The notes beneath the pieces were generated by a model. The model saw only the letters and a list, made by a program, of their open reading frames with translations. It was not told the origin of the DNA and did not search any database. A stretch of DNA of 64,000 nt, from the NCBI RefSeq assembly GCF_016127315.1, contig NZ_CP065997.1, forward strand, positions 5,270,001 to 5,334,000, written 5' to 3'. Below, in pieces: positions 8,414-17,995 of this stretch (its first letter is position 1; each line of letters begins with the position of its first letter). The stretch comes from Achromobacter deleyi (GTDB lineage: Bacteria; Pseudomonadota; Gammaproteobacteria; Burkholderiales; Burkholderiaceae_B). A program made the position numbers and the translations under genes.

Positions 8414-9285
8414 GATGGGCGTCCCATGGCAAAGCGGGAATAGACCAGCGCCAGGCCCATCATCACGATGGCCAGCAGCCAGGCCATGGCCGCGGCGTAG
8501 CCGATGTCGTAGAAGCGGAAGGCGGTGCTGTAGATGGCGTGGGGCAACGTGTCGGTGGCCGCCCCGGGGCCGCCCGCCGTCATCGTCACGACCTGGTCCA
8601 GCGCCTTGAGCGAAAAGATGGTCTTGAGCAGGATGGCGATGGTCAGCACCGGCCGCAGTTGCGGCAGCACGATTTCGAAGAAGATGCGGCCGCGTCCGGC
8701 GCCGTCGACCTGGGCGGCGTCCAGCGTGTCCTGCGGCAACGCGGCCAGCGCGCCGATGAAGGTCAACATGAAATAAGGCGCCCAATGCCACACGTCGACC
8801 AGGATCAGGGCCGCCATGGCCAACAGCGGATCCGCCAGCACCGGCGCCCCGCTCCACCCCGGCACCACCGCCTTGAGCAGCGCGTCGACCGCGCCGAACT
8901 CCGGATTCAGCATGAAGCGCCAGGAGATGCCGATCAGCGCGGGCGACATCGCGAATGGAATCACCAGCAGCGTGCGGGCATTGACCTGCAACCGGCCGTC
9001 GCCGGCCAGCAACACGGCCAGGCCCAGCGCCACCGCCATGGTCAGGACCACCGACGGCACGGTGAACACCAGCGTGACCCAGGCGCTGTCCAGGAAGACC
9101 GGATCATGCCAGAGCAAGTCGGCATAGTTCAGCCAGCCCACATAGCCCTCTGGCGTAGCCGAACGGCCCAGGTTCCAGTCGTGCAGCGAGTACCAGAGCG
9201 ACTGGCAAAGCGGATACAGCAGGGTCGCCGCGCAGATGGCCAGGGCGGGCGCCAGCAAGACGTATTTCAAGGTACGGTCTTTCAT
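8410..9285 (-). CDS. CUT1 sugar ABC transporter permease (MalF-like)
   Basis: The 291-residue inner-membrane protein has six predicted helices and an EAA-type loop (LDAAQVDGAGRGRIFFEI). It lacks the extra N-terminal helices of E. coli MalF, like UgpA-type permeases. It begins 4 bp after the stop of the binding protein gene and overlaps the next permease gene, so the transporter genes form one tight operon that is probably LacI-controlled through the operator at 10664-10675. Confidence 0.92.
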   Translation of the reverse strand: MKDRTLKYVLLAPALAICAATLLYPLCQSLWYSLHDWNLGRSATPEGYVGWLNYADLLWHDPVFLDSAWVTLVFTVPSVVLTMAVALGLAVLLAGDGRLQVNARTLLVIPFAMSPALIGISWRFMLNPEFGAVDALLKAVVPGWSGAPVLADPLLAMAALILVDVWHWAPYFMLTFIGALAALPQDTLDAAQVDGAGRGRIFFEIVLPQLRPVLTIAILLKTIFSLKALDQVVTMTAGGPGAATDTLPHAIYSTAFRFYDIGYAAAMAWLLAIVMMGLALVYSRFAMGRPS

Positions 9286-9289
9286 GGCC

Positions 9290-10615
9290 CTACCCTCGCC
9301 CGCGTGCGCCGGCGCGGCGATTCATGCGGGCCACCTGGGCGGCCGCGTCGTCCAGCGCCGCCTGCACCGGCTTGCCGCTGGAGACGATTTCGGACACGGC
9401 GGCCTCCAGCGCAGTGGCGATCTGCGGCCAGTTGGCCAGCTGCGGCACGGTGCGGGCGCCCTGCAGGCTGGCCAGCGCGGCGCGATGCAGGCCGTGGTTG
9501 ACCTGGTTGACCTCGTCGTCCAGATAGGTCGCCGTGTGCGTGGCGACGATATCCGCGCTCTGCGGGTCGCGCTTGTCGCAGACGATGGCCTTTTCCAGCG
9601 CCGGGTTGGACACCCACTTCAGGAATTCCCAGGCCGCGTCCTGCTGGCGCGACTGCCTGGCAATACCGAAAGGCATGACGATCGCCACGGTCGGCGACTG
9701 TGGCGAGCCCACGCGCAGCATGGGCGCGAAGCCGACCTGGCCGGGCATTAAACGCGAACGCTCCCCCGTCAGCACGGAATAGGTCCACCACCACACCATC
9801 ATGGTCGCGCCGTTGCCCTGCGCCATGGCGTTGACCATGTCGTACTCATTGAACTGGCTGGAACCGGGATTGGCGATCCGGTGCTTGAGCAGCACATCGA
9901 CATAGGCCTGGGTGGCCTGCACGCCGGCCGGCAGCTGAAAGGACGGCCTGCCGTCGGCATCCAGCACCTCGGCGCCGTGGCCCCACAGGCAATTCAGCCA
10001 GATCCACAGGTTCTGGAAGCCGCTGCCCTTGACGTAGTCCATCACCACGCCCGGCACGCCGCTGGCGGCCTGCACCGCGGTCGCCGCGGTCAGCATCTGG
10101 TCCCAGGTGCGCGGCGGCTCGACGCCGGCCTGCTCGTACAGGTCACGCCGGTAGAACAGCAATTGGGGATGGGCCCGCACCGGCAAGCCATAGGTGGCGC
10201 CGCCATACTGGCAGGCTTTGCGATAGACCTCGGGATAGCGCCCCAGATCCACCGCGCCATCGGCCAGCCGCGCGTCCAGCGGGCTGAGGTACCCCGACAG
10301 CGACGCCAGCCAGCTGTCCTGGTAGGCCATCAGGTCATAGGCGCTGCCGCCGCCGACCGCTTCCGTCGTCAGCTTCTCCAGCAACTGGCCATAAGGCACG
10401 TACTGGTAGGCCACCTTGATGCCCGTAGCCGCCTCGAACTCGTCCAGGCGCTTCTCCTGCGCCCGGAACTGCGACGACGGCGGCAGCATGATCGCCAGTC
10501 GCGTGCCGGCATAGGGCCTGCCCGGCTTCAGGTCCGGGCCGGCCTGCGACCAGGCCGGCATGGCGCTCCACCCGGAGCAGGCGGCCGCAGCCGCCAGGAA
10601 CTGTCTTCTTTTCAT
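9290..10615 (-). CDS. Family 1 extracellular solute-binding protein of the sugar-type ABC transporter
   Basis: The 441-residue protein starts with KRRQFLAAAAA, a twin-arginine-like signal, so export by Tat is likely. The mature part has the family 1 (MalE/UgpB) pattern, including YDLMAYQDSWL and a hinge region, and a C-terminal PVQAALDDAAAQV motif typical of the family. It is the first gene of the transporter operon, with AGGAGA 8 bases before its ATG and the LacI-type operator about 49 bp upstream. It binds the unknown substrate in the periplasm. Tat export is not rare in this family in beta-proteobacteria. Confidence 0.9.
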   Translation of the reverse strand: MKRRQFLAAAAACSGWSAMPAWSQAGPDLKPGRPYAGTRLAIMLPPSSQFRAQEKRLDEFEAATGIKVAYQYVPYGQLLEKLTTEAVGGGSAYDLMAYQDSWLASLSGYLSPLDARLADGAVDLGRYPEVYRKACQYGGATYGLPVRAHPQLLFYRRDLYEQAGVEPPRTWDQMLTAATAVQAASGVPGVVMDYVKGSGFQNLWIWLNCLWGHGAEVLDADGRPSFQLPAGVQATQAYVDVLLKHRIANPGSSQFNEYDMVNAMAQGNGATMMVWWWTYSVLTGERSRLMPGQVGFAPMLRVGSPQSPTVAIVMPFGIARQSRQQDAAWEFLKWVSNPALEKAIVCDKRDPQSADIVATHTATYLDDEVNQVNHGLHRAALASLQGARTVPQLANWPQIATALEAAVSEIVSSGKPVQAALDDAAAQVARMNRRAGARGRG

Positions 10616-10663
10616 GCTTGTCTCCTCTCGCGGCGTACCGGATCGTGGTCGCCGTTATTTTGT

Positions 10664-10675
10664 GCATTCGAATGC
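10664..10675. promoter_or_regulatory. LacI-type operator, copy 2
   Basis: GCATTCGAATGC here is identical to the copy at 5413-5424 and is extended by one matching base each side (TGCATTCGAATGCA). It lies upstream of the ABC transporter operon on the minus strand and 5 kb from the first copy, which places the transporter in the regulon of the LacI protein encoded at 5421-6479. Confidence 0.78.
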
Positions 10676-10731
10676 ATGAGCAGGCGATGATAACCGGGCC
10701 GTCCTCGCGGTCGGCCCGGTCTGGAGGCGGC

Positions 10732-11517
10732 TCAGTAACGCAGTCGCGCGTCCCTCCCCGCCGCGGCGGCCTGGGCCAGCGCGCGGGTGATGATGCTGGT
10801 GGACACGTTGGCGAAATAGCGCGCGCCCCAGGCGCCGTACTTCTCTTCGTCGGCCGGCGTCAGCGCCACGATGCCGGCGCACTTGCCCGCCGCCACGATG
10901 GCCCCGAGGCCCTGCTCGATGGCCTGCTGCACCGGCGCGGCATTCCAGTCGCTGCCGTAGCCCATCGCGTGCGCCAGGTCATTGGGGCCGATGAACACCG
11001 CGTCCACGCCGTCGACGGCGGCGATCTCGCCGGCCGCGGCAATGGCTTGCGGCGTCTCGACCATCGCGATCAGCGCCACGCCGTCATTGCTGCGTTGCGT
11101 ATGCCCTGCCCCGCCGAATGCGCCATAGCCGGCCGCGCGGGTGCTGAAGGCGCTGCCGCGCCGGCCCAGCGGCGGATAACGCATCTGGTCGGCCAGGCGT
11201 CTCGCCTGGGCGGCGCTTTCCACCATCGGCACCTGCACGGCGCTGGCGCCCATGTCCAGGATCCGCGGCAGATCGTGCTCGAAGCAGCGCACCACGGGGG
11301 CGATGCCGGCGGCACGGGCGGCGCGCAACATGTGTTCGGTGGTGTCGAGGTCGGCGCTGCCGTGCTCGTTGTCCAGGATGATGAAGTCGAAACCGGCGTA
11401 GGCGCACATTTCGACCACGGCCGGGCTCGGCAGGCCGTTGAACAGGCCGCGCACCGGACCGCCGCCGCGCAGCATCGCGGGCAGGTCGCCATTGAGGGGA
11501 TAGCAGGGTTCATTCAT
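10732..11517 (-). CDS. HpcH/HpaI-type class II aldolase
   Basis: The 261-residue protein matches the HpaI/GarL aldolase layout: His52 in DNEHG as general base, Arg77 for pyruvate binding, and the metal ligands Glu154 (MVETPQA) and Asp180 (IGPNDLA). Such enzymes cleave 4-hydroxy-2-oxo acids to pyruvate and an aldehyde using a divalent metal. It is the last gene of a five-gene operon with a HisD-family dehydrogenase, SDR, LacI regulator and Bug protein, and it starts 35 bp after the Bug gene. An aldol-cleavage step fits an end point of that catabolic route. The substrate chain length is not evident. Confidence 0.88.
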   Translation of the reverse strand: MNEPCYPLNGDLPAMLRGGGPVRGLFNGLPSPAVVEMCAYAGFDFIILDNEHGSADLDTTEHMLRAARAAGIAPVVRCFEHDLPRILDMGASAVQVPMVESAAQARRLADQMRYPPLGRRGSAFSTRAAGYGAFGGAGHTQRSNDGVALIAMVETPQAIAAAGEIAAVDGVDAVFIGPNDLAHAMGYGSDWNAAPVQQAIEQGLGAIVAAGKCAGIVALTPADEEKYGAWGARYFANVSTSIITRALAQAAAAGRDARLRY

Positions 11518-11552
11518 GGGTTGTCTTCTCTGTGGGTGTCGAGGAATGCGTG

Positions 11553-12539
11553 TCAGTCGGCCTGGATGCCGGCGTCTTTGATGACCTTGCCCCATTTGTC
11601 GATTTCGCTGCGCTGGAACTGCGCGAATGGCGCCGGGCCGCGGCCGTCGGGCGCCACGCCCAGCGTCAACAGTTTGGCCCGCACGTCCGGGCTCTGCAGG
11701 GCGGCGCCGATCTCGCGCGCCAGTCGTTCGACAATGGGTGCGGGCGTGCCCGCCGGCGCGAAAATGCCTTGCCACGATTGCATCTCGAAGCCCGGCAGGC
11801 CCAGCTCGGCCAGCGGCTTTGCGCCCGGCAGATCGGCCAGCGGCGCGGCAGCGGTCACGCCCAGCACCTTCACGCGCTTCGAATCGATCATGGGCCGGGC
11901 CGCCGCCACCGTTTCAAACACCATGTCGATCTGGCCGCCGATCAGGTCCACCATCGACTGCGAGCCGCCCTTGTAGATGATCTGGCGCAGCCGGGTGCCC
12001 GAGATCGACTGGAACAGCTGGCCCGACAAGTGCTGCGAGGTGCCGGCGCCGGCGGTGCCGTAGGTCAGCCCGTCCGGTTGCGCGCGGGCGGCATCGATGA
12101 CCTGCTGCACGGAATTGAACGGACTGTCGGCGCGGACCACCAGCGCGTTGCTGACCATGCCCACCAACGCCACCGGCGCGAAATCCTTGACCGGGTCGTA
12201 ACCCAGCGACTTGATGAAGAATGGGTTGACCGCGTGCGTGGTGATGGTGCCGCCGACCACGGTGTAGCCGTCGGGCTCCGCCCGCGCGACCAGCTGCGTG
12301 CCGACCACGCCGGACACGCCCGGCTTGTTCTCGACGATGACGGGCTGGCCCAGGCGCGTGCTCAACTGTTCGGCCATCAGGCGGGCCACGCCGTCGGACA
12401 CGCCGCCGGGCGAGAACGGCACAATGTAGCGAATGGGCTTGGCCGGCCAGGCCGCCCCGCCCTGGGCATGGGCCGGCAGCGCGGCGCAGGCCAGCGCCCA
12501 GGCGGTCGCCAGGGTGCGAAACAAGGTAGTACTGCGCAT
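11553..12539 (-). CDS. Bug family (TctC) periplasmic binding protein
   Basis: The 328-residue protein has a Sec signal peptide (cleavage after about residue 26, ALPAHA-Q) and the Bug signature WPAKPIRYIVPFSPGGVSD followed by VIVENKPG. Bug proteins bind small carboxylates or amides in the periplasm and hand them to TctAB-type permeases or act as sensors. No tctA or tctB gene is in the window. It lies between the LacI regulator (43 bp) and the HpaI aldolase (35 bp) on the same strand, so it probably captures the substrate of this operon. Confidence 0.92.
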   Translation of the reverse strand: MRSTTLFRTLATAWALACAALPAHAQGGAAWPAKPIRYIVPFSPGGVSDGVARLMAEQLSTRLGQPVIVENKPGVSGVVGTQLVARAEPDGYTVVGGTITTHAVNPFFIKSLGYDPVKDFAPVALVGMVSNALVVRADSPFNSVQQVIDAARAQPDGLTYGTAGAGTSQHLSGQLFQSISGTRLRQIIYKGGSQSMVDLIGGQIDMVFETVAAARPMIDSKRVKVLGVTAAAPLADLPGAKPLAELGLPGFEMQSWQGIFAPAGTPAPIVERLAREIGAALQSPDVRAKLLTLGVAPDGRGPAPFAQFQRSEIDKWGKVIKDAGIQAD

Positions 12540-12582
12540 GGATAGTCTCCTGTTAGGGGCGGCTTGCGCCGCTCTTGAATCA

Positions 12583-13596
12583 TCATGTTGCCGGCCGCAC
12601 GGTGCCCCGTTCGACCAGTTCGACCGGCACGACGACGTCGCGCGGTCGCAGTTCGGCATGCATCTGCTCGCGTAGCAGCGTCACCGTGGCCTCGACCATG
12701 GGGTCGACGCCCTGGCGCACGGTGGTCAGGTCGTAGGCGCCCCAGGCCGCCTGCGGCACGTCGTCGAAACCCACGACGGCGATGTCGCGGGGCACGCGCA
12801 GGCCGAGTTCCTGGCGCAGCACGTCCAGGCTCGCGATCGCCATGTGGTCGTTGGCGGCGAACAAGGCGTCCGGCGGGTCCTGCGCGAACATCGCGCGCAC
12901 CGCCTGCTTGGCGCGTTCGAAGTCGTAATGCCCGACGGCGCGGGCGTGCAGCGCATGGCCCTCGGCCTCCAGCGCGTCGCGAAAGCCGCGCTCGCGCTCC
13001 AGGCTGGTGGAGGAATCCTCCAGCCCCGCCAGGAAGCCGAAACGCCGATAACCGCGTCCCGCCAGCAGCCGCGCCACCGCCTGGCCGCCGGCATAGTTGT
13101 CCGACGTGACCGAGCTGCTGGCATGGCGCGCCAGGCCGCCCAGCGCCGACACCCGGTTGAACTGCAGCACCGGCACGCCGACTTCGGCGCAACTGCGCGC
13201 CAGCGTGGGGGACAGCATGGCCGAGGCCATCACGATGCCGTCGACCTGGTATTCCAGGATCTCCGCCAACACGCCGTCGGCGGCCTCGCCCACCTCGGCG
13301 ATGAACATCAGCACGTGGTACCCCTCGCGCTGCAGGCGCTGCGACAGCCGCTCCATCACCAGCGGATAGAACTGGTTCTCGAGGTAGCTCATCACCAGCG
13401 CCACGATGCGGCTGCGGCGCGTGATCAGGCTGCGCGCCAGGGCATTGGGGCGATAGCCCAGCCGCTGCGCGGCCGCCAGCACCTTGCGCCGCGTTTCCTC
13501 CGACACGCTGGCGCCGGGGGTGAACGTGCGGCTGACCGCCGACTGCGACACCTCGGCCAGATCGGCCACGTCCTGGGCGCGCGGGGCGGTTCTCAT
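12583..13596 (-). CDS. LacI family transcriptional regulator (second)
   Basis: The 337-residue protein has a LacI helix-turn-helix near residues 8-27 (VADLAEVSQSAVSRTF), hinge LGYRPNALARSL and an effector domain ending in VVGFDDVPQAA and LTTVRQG. Its ATG overlaps the SDR stop in an ATGA arrangement, so it is inside the operon it likely controls, an autoregulated design. The best operator candidate is the palindrome at 15737-15750 in front of the operon. It resembles the LacI protein at 5421-6479 in its hinge region, and both operators share TGCAT half-sites, so some cross-talk is possible. Confidence 0.92.
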   Translation of the reverse strand: MRTAPRAQDVADLAEVSQSAVSRTFTPGASVSEETRRKVLAAAQRLGYRPNALARSLITRRSRIVALVMSYLENQFYPLVMERLSQRLQREGYHVLMFIAEVGEAADGVLAEILEYQVDGIVMASAMLSPTLARSCAEVGVPVLQFNRVSALGGLARHASSSVTSDNYAGGQAVARLLAGRGYRRFGFLAGLEDSSTSLERERGFRDALEAEGHALHARAVGHYDFERAKQAVRAMFAQDPPDALFAANDHMAIASLDVLRQELGLRVPRDIAVVGFDDVPQAAWGAYDLTTVRQGVDPMVEATVTLLREQMHAELRPRDVVVPVELVERGTVRPAT

Positions 13597-14360
13597 GCGG
13601 CCGTCCAGCCCGCGTCCAGCATCAGCGCGCTGCCCGTGACCAGGCTGGCGGCATCGCTGGCCAGGAACACCACCGCGCCCATGACTTCGTGCAACTGGCC
13701 CACGCGGCCCAGCGCATTGCGGGCGCAGACCCAGTCGCGAAAGCCGGGTTCGGCCAGCATGCCCGCTGTCATGGGCGTCTCGATGAAGGTTGGGCACAGG
13801 GTGTTGACGCGTATGCCGTCCGGCCCGAGTTCCCACGCCAGGGCGCGGGTGAAGCCTTCCAGCGCGTGCTTGCTGGCGCAGTACAGCGTGCGTCGCGGGC
13901 TGCCCACATGCCCCATCTGCGAAGACACATTGATGAGCGAGCCCGGCCGGCCCGCGGACCGCAGGCGCCGCGCCACGGCCCGGCTGACGTAGAACGCCGC
14001 CTTGACGTTCAGGTCCAGCACGGCATCGATATCGGCGTCCGGCTGCTCCACCAGCGGCAACGGGCGGTTCATGCCGGCATTGTTGACCAGGATGTCGAAC
14101 ACCTCGCCCTGCCCCAGCGCCGCATCGACCGCCGGCGCATCGGTGACGTCGAGCACCAGGGCGTCGCAGCCGATGTCCTCGGCGCGCAGGGCCGCGCAGA
14201 CGTTCGCCAGCTCCGCCTCGCGGCGGGCCGCCACCGTCACGTGCGCGCCGGCCCGGCCCAGCGCCGCGGCCGCGGCCAGGCCGATGCCGCCGCTGCCGCC
14301 CGTGACCAGCGCGCGCCGGCCGTGCAAGCCGAAGTCCGGTCCCTGGGGCAAGGCGATCAT
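13593..14360 (-). CDS. Short-chain dehydrogenase/reductase
   Basis: The 255-residue protein is a classical SDR: cofactor motif TGGSGGIG (20-27), NNAG (93-96), and catalytic Ser146 or 147, Tyr160 and Lys164 (YCASK). It oxidises or reduces an alcohol with NAD(P). It overlaps the HisD-like gene upstream and the LacI gene downstream by ATGA junctions, showing tight coupling. If the HisD-like neighbour is HpsN-like, this SDR could play the part of HpsO/HpsP, which interconvert isomers of a diol; that is inference from gene order only. Confidence 0.9.
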   Translation of the reverse strand: MIALPQGPDFGLHGRRALVTGGSGGIGLAAAAALGRAGAHVTVAARREAELANVCAALRAEDIGCDALVLDVTDAPAVDAALGQGEVFDILVNNAGMNRPLPLVEQPDADIDAVLDLNVKAAFYVSRAVARRLRSAGRPGSLINVSSQMGHVGSPRRTLYCASKHALEGFTRALAWELGPDGIRVNTLCPTFIETPMTAGMLAEPGFRDWVCARNALGRVGQLHEVMGAVVFLASDAASLVTGSALMLDAGWTAA

Positions 14361-15676
14361 GCCTGGGCCTCCACGGGCTGGTACCAGGGCAGATCCGGCC
14401 GGTTGCCGTAGCGGCGCACGCGAATGTTGGCCTGCTCGCCATGACCGGCGAAGTTCTCCATGTGGCACAGGCGCGAGCAGTATTCGCCCATGGTCGCGCT
14501 GGCGGCGTCGGTCAGCACGCGCTGGTAGGTGCAGGTCTTGAGGAACTTGCCGACCCACAGCCCGCCCGTATAGCGCGCCGCGCGGTTGGTGGGCAGCGTG
14601 TGATTGGTGCCGATGACCTTGTCGCCGAAGCTGACGTTGGTGCGCGGGCCCAGGAACAACGCGCCGAAATTGCTCAGGTTCTTCAGGAAGTAGTCCGGAT
14701 CGCGCGTCATGACCTGCACATGCTCGAACGCCAGTTCGTCGGCCACGGCCAGCATTTCCGCCTCGCTGTCGCAGACGATGACCTCGCCGCAATCGGCCCA
14801 GGCCTGCGCCGCGATACCCGCGGTGGGCAGCAGGTTCAATTGCCGCTCGATCTCGACCAGCGTGTCGCGCGCCAACGTTTCGCTGGTGGTCAGCAGCACC
14901 GCCGGCGACGTGGGTCCGTGTTCGGCCTGGCCCAGCAGGTCCACCGCGCACAATTCGCCGTCGACGCTATCGTCGGCAATGACCAGCGTTTCGGTCGGGC
15001 CGGCAAACAGGTCGATGCCGACGCGGCCGTAGAGTTGCCGCTTGGCCTCGGCCACGAACATGTTGCCCGGGCCCACCAGCATGTCGACCGGATCGACGCT
15101 GGCCGTGCCCACCGCCATCGCCACCACGGCCTGGACGCCGCCGAGCACCAGGATTTCGTCGGCGCCGGCCATGTCCATGGCGGTGACGATGGCCGGGTGC
15201 GGCTTGCCCTGGTAAGGCGGCGCGGTCGAGACGATGCGCTTGACGCCGGCCACCTTGGCGGTCAGCACGCTCATGTGCGCCGAAGCCAGCAAGGGATACT
15301 TGCCGCCGGGGATATAGCAGCCGACGGCATTCATCGGCACATGGCGATGGCCCAGCACCACGCCCGGATACGTTTCCACCTCCACCTCGCGCATCGAGTC
15401 GCGCTGGATCTGGGCGAAATGGCGCACCTGCGTCTGGGCAAAGGCGATGTCTTCGATCTCGCGATCCGACAGCTGCTTGCGCGCGGCCTCGATCTCGGCG
15501 CGGGACAGGCGGAAATCGGCCGGATCCCAGTTGTCGAATTTGCGGCTGTAGTCGCGCACGGCATCGTCGCCGCGGGTTTCGATGTCGCGGATGATGTCCT
15601 CGACAGTGGCGCGCACCTTGGCGTCGGCGTCGGTCTTGACCGCGGCGCTGCGGCCGCGCTTGAGATAGCGAATCAT
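14357..15676 (-). CDS. HisD-family dehydrogenase (HpsN-like, probably catabolic)
   Basis: The 439-residue protein belongs to the histidinol dehydrogenase family, NAD-dependent zinc enzymes that oxidise an alcohol in two steps to an acid. Zinc ligand equivalents Gln250, His253 (LGQAEHGP), Asp352 and His412, and the catalytic pair Glu318-His319 (FEHVQ), are all present. No other his genes are nearby; instead it leads an operon with an SDR, LacI regulator, Bug protein and aldolase. HisD paralogues in such settings include HpsN, which oxidises dihydroxypropanesulfonate. A polyol or hydroxy-sulfonate substrate is therefore likelier than histidinol. Its own promoter region carries the palindrome 15737-15750. 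Confidence 0.88.
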   Translation of the reverse strand: MIRYLKRGRSAAVKTDADAKVRATVEDIIRDIETRGDDAVRDYSRKFDNWDPADFRLSRAEIEAARKQLSDREIEDIAFAQTQVRHFAQIQRDSMREVEVETYPGVVLGHRHVPMNAVGCYIPGGKYPLLASAHMSVLTAKVAGVKRIVSTAPPYQGKPHPAIVTAMDMAGADEILVLGGVQAVVAMAVGTASVDPVDMLVGPGNMFVAEAKRQLYGRVGIDLFAGPTETLVIADDSVDGELCAVDLLGQAEHGPTSPAVLLTTSETLARDTLVEIERQLNLLPTAGIAAQAWADCGEVIVCDSEAEMLAVADELAFEHVQVMTRDPDYFLKNLSNFGALFLGPRTNVSFGDKVIGTNHTLPTNRAARYTGGLWVGKFLKTCTYQRVLTDAASATMGEYCSRLCHMENFAGHGEQANIRVRRYGNRPDLPWYQPVEAQA

Positions 15677-15736
15677 GTATTCAGGTCCTGGAAAAAGAAG
15701 GGAAAGAGAAAAGCCGTGGCGACACTTTTTGGTCCA

Positions 15737-15750
15737 TGCATACGTATGCA
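15737..15750. promoter_or_regulatory. LacI-type operator of the HisD-like operon
   Basis: TGCATACGTATGCA is a perfect 14-bp palindrome with a central CpG, 61 bp upstream of the HisD-like ATG and 15 bp past the stop of the upstream gene. It shares the TGCAT half-site with the operators at 5413 and 10664 but differs in the centre (ACGT against TCGA). It is the obvious target of the LacI regulator at 12583-13596. Confidence 0.72.
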
Positions 15751-15764
15751 AATAAGGGTTTTCA

Positions 15765-16937
15765 CTAGGCCCGGCCTTGAAATGCGGCGCCTGCCAGCAG
15801 GCCTGGCCCCAGATCGCCGACGGCGCGGCAGCCCAACAGCGCCAGGTCGCGGTCCAGCTCGCTGCGCAGGATCTCCAGCACATGGCGCACGCCGGCCTCC
15901 CCCGCCAGCGCCGCCCCGAACAACGTGGGACGGCCAACGAAGACGAAGCGGGCGCCCAGCGCCAGCGCCTTGATGATGTCGGTGCCCCGCCGAAAGCCGC
16001 TGTCGACCATCAGCGCCATGTCCGGCGGCAGCCCCGGCGCGATGGCGGCCAGCGCCTGCAATGACGAGGCGGCGCCATCCAGCTGGCGCCCGCCGTGGTT
16101 GGACACGATGATGCCGTCGGCGCCCAACGCGGCGGCTCGGCGCGCGTCGTCCGGGTGCATCAGGCCTTTGATGACCAGGCGGCCGCGCCAGCGTTCGCGC
16201 AGCCAGGCCATGTCACCCCAGTCCAGCCGATCGCGGCCCGTGCGAAAGCCATGCGCCGGCTCGCGTGTGACCGGGGGGCCGATTTCTTCATACAGATTGG
16301 CAAACCGCGGCACGCCGCCGGCCAGCAAGGTGCGCAGCAGCACGCCGACGGTCCAGCGCGGCCGTGCCATCCCCTCCCCCACCAGCCGCGGCGTCAAGCG
16401 GAACGGAATGGTGAAATCGCGCCGCGCGTTGTTCTCGCGATTGGCCGCGACGCAGGTGTCCGCGGTGACCACCAGGGTGCCGACCCCGGCCGCCTCGAGC
16501 CGCGCCAGGATCCGCGCGATACGATCCCGGTCTCCCGGGAAATAGGCCTGGTACCAGGTATCCGGCGCCTCGCGCAGGACCCGTTCCAACGGCACATTGG
16601 AGGAGCCGCTCAGGATGAACGGCACCTGCGCCTGGCGCGCACCGCCCGCCAGCGCCAGGTCACACTCGTGGCGCACCATGCCCGCCAGGCCGGTCGGCGC
16701 GATGCCCACCGGCATCGCATGGGTGATGCCGAACAGGGCCGTGCGCAAGTCGCGCCCGGCCACGTCGTTGAGTCCGCGCGGCAGCAGCCGATAGTCGGCA
16801 AAGGCACGCCGGTTCTCGGCCAGCGTGGCTTCGTCCTCGGTGCCGCCGCGCACGAACTCATAGACGCTGCGTGGCAAGCGCCGCCCCGCGGCGCGCTCCA
16901 CGTCGGCCACCGACAGCAGCCGCTTCAATCCCGTCAT
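15765..16937 (-). CDS. FMN-dependent alpha-hydroxy-acid oxidase/dehydrogenase
   Basis: The 390-residue protein is of the LldD/glycolate oxidase/mandelate dehydrogenase family. It shows the catalytic His281 and substrate-binding Arg284 in [11 protein letters not shown], Tyr129/Tyr132 in WYQAYF and Lys257 (VIKG). The family oxidises L-2-hydroxy acids to 2-oxo acids with FMN, usually passing electrons to the quinone pool at the membrane. It is third in an operon with a D-2-hydroxyacid dehydrogenase and a Bug protein, 16 bp after the latter. Which hydroxy acid is used is not clear; L-lactate, mandelate or a longer acid are possible. Confidence 0.92.
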   Translation of the reverse strand: MTGLKRLLSVADVERAAGRRLPRSVYEFVRGGTEDEATLAENRRAFADYRLLPRGLNDVAGRDLRTALFGITHAMPVGIAPTGLAGMVRHECDLALAGGARQAQVPFILSGSSNVPLERVLREAPDTWYQAYFPGDRDRIARILARLEAAGVGTLVVTADTCVAANRENNARRDFTIPFRLTPRLVGEGMARPRWTVGVLLRTLLAGGVPRFANLYEEIGPPVTREPAHGFRTGRDRLDWGDMAWLRERWRGRLVIKGLMHPDDARRAAALGADGIIVSNHGGRQLDGAASSLQALAAIAPGLPPDMALMVDSGFRRGTDIIKALALGARFVFVGRPTLFGAALAGEAGVRHVLEILRSELDRDLALLGCRAVGDLGPGLLAGAAFQGRA

Positions 16938-16953
16938 CGTCGCGCTCCCCGCC

Positions 16954-17934
16954 TCAGTTCTCGGGCTTGAGGTCCATGCGCTGGATCAGCGCGCCCCACT
17001 TGGCTTCATCCTCGCGCATGCGCCGCACCACTGCCGCGCCGTCCGACACGTGCAGGCTGACGCCCAGTTCCTGCAGGCGCGCCGCCAACGGCGCATCGTC
17101 GCCCAGGGCGCGCATGGCCGCGCTCAGGCGCTGCGCGATGTCGGGCGGCAGTCCCTTGGGCGCCATCAGCGCCAGCCAGAAGACCGCTTCGAAATCCGTC
17201 AGCCCGGCCGCCTCGTTCATGGTCGGCACCTGCGGCAGCAATTGCAGGCGCTGCGCCGTGGTCACGGCCAGCGCCCGGGTGCGTCCGCCCTGCACCAGCG
17301 GCGCGGCCTCGTTGGCCGCCGAGAACATCATCTGGATCTGGTTGCCCACCAGGTCCTGCGAGGCCGGGCCGCCGCCCTTGTAGTGCACCACCGTCATCTT
17401 CAGCCCGAAGCGGCTCATGAAATACTCGGCCGCAAGGTGGTTGATCGACCCCACGCCCGACGTACCGATGGCATAGCGGTCCGGCCGTTGCCGGATCAGG
17501 GCGATCAGCTCCTCCACGCTCTTGACCGGCAGGTCCTTGTTGACCTGCAGCACGAAGGGCGACTCGATCATCATCGAGATCGGCTCGAAGCTGTCGTAGG
17601 GCCGGTAGCCCACCTTGCCCTGGATCAGCGGGTTGAGCACCAGCGACACCGGCGCGGCATACAAGGTGTAGCCATCGGGCTTCTGCTGGGTCATCCAGTT
17701 GCTGGCCACGGTCGAGGCGGCGCCCGGCTTGTTCTCCACCACGATGTTGCCCTCGAGCTTGCGCGCCAGCTCGGCCATCACCGTCCGGCCCGACACGTCG
17801 GTCATGCCCCCGGCCGGATACGGCATGACAAGCTTGATGGGTTGTTCGGGATAGGCGGCGCCGGCGGCGGGGGCCAGCGCCGCCGCCAGCAACAGCGCGC
17901 CGGCCGCGCGTGCGGCCTGGATCATGATATGCAT
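16954..17934 (-). CDS. Bug family (TctC) periplasmic binding protein
   Basis: The 326-residue protein has a signal peptide ending near AAGA-AYPEQP and the Bug motifs YPEQPIKLVMPYPAGGMTD and IVVENKPGAAS. It sits between the D-2-hydroxyacid dehydrogenase (61 bp) and the FMN-dependent hydroxy-acid oxidase (16 bp), all on the minus strand, so it probably binds a 2-hydroxy carboxylate that feeds these enzymes. No TctA/TctB permease genes are adjacent. Confidence 0.92.
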   Translation of the reverse strand: MHIMIQAARAAGALLLAAALAPAAGAAYPEQPIKLVMPYPAGGMTDVSGRTVMAELARKLEGNIVVENKPGAASTVASNWMTQQKPDGYTLYAAPVSLVLNPLIQGKVGYRPYDSFEPISMMIESPFVLQVNKDLPVKSVEELIALIRQRPDRYAIGTSGVGSINHLAAEYFMSRFGLKMTVVHYKGGGPASQDLVGNQIQMMFSAANEAAPLVQGGRTRALAVTTAQRLQLLPQVPTMNEAAGLTDFEAVFWLALMAPKGLPPDIAQRLSAAMRALGDDAPLAARLQELGVSLHVSDGAAVVRRMREDEAKWGALIQRMDLKPEN

Positions 17935-17995
17935 GGGTAAGTCTCCTGGATTCCGGGGGCCGTTCTTGGTCGGCCCCTCTGCTCGCGCCAGCGCC

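Noticed and set aside
14357..15676. Histidine biosynthesis role for the HisD-family gene
   Set aside because: Catalytic residues are present, but no other his gene is near and the operon is catabolic in make-up with a LacI regulator and Bug protein.
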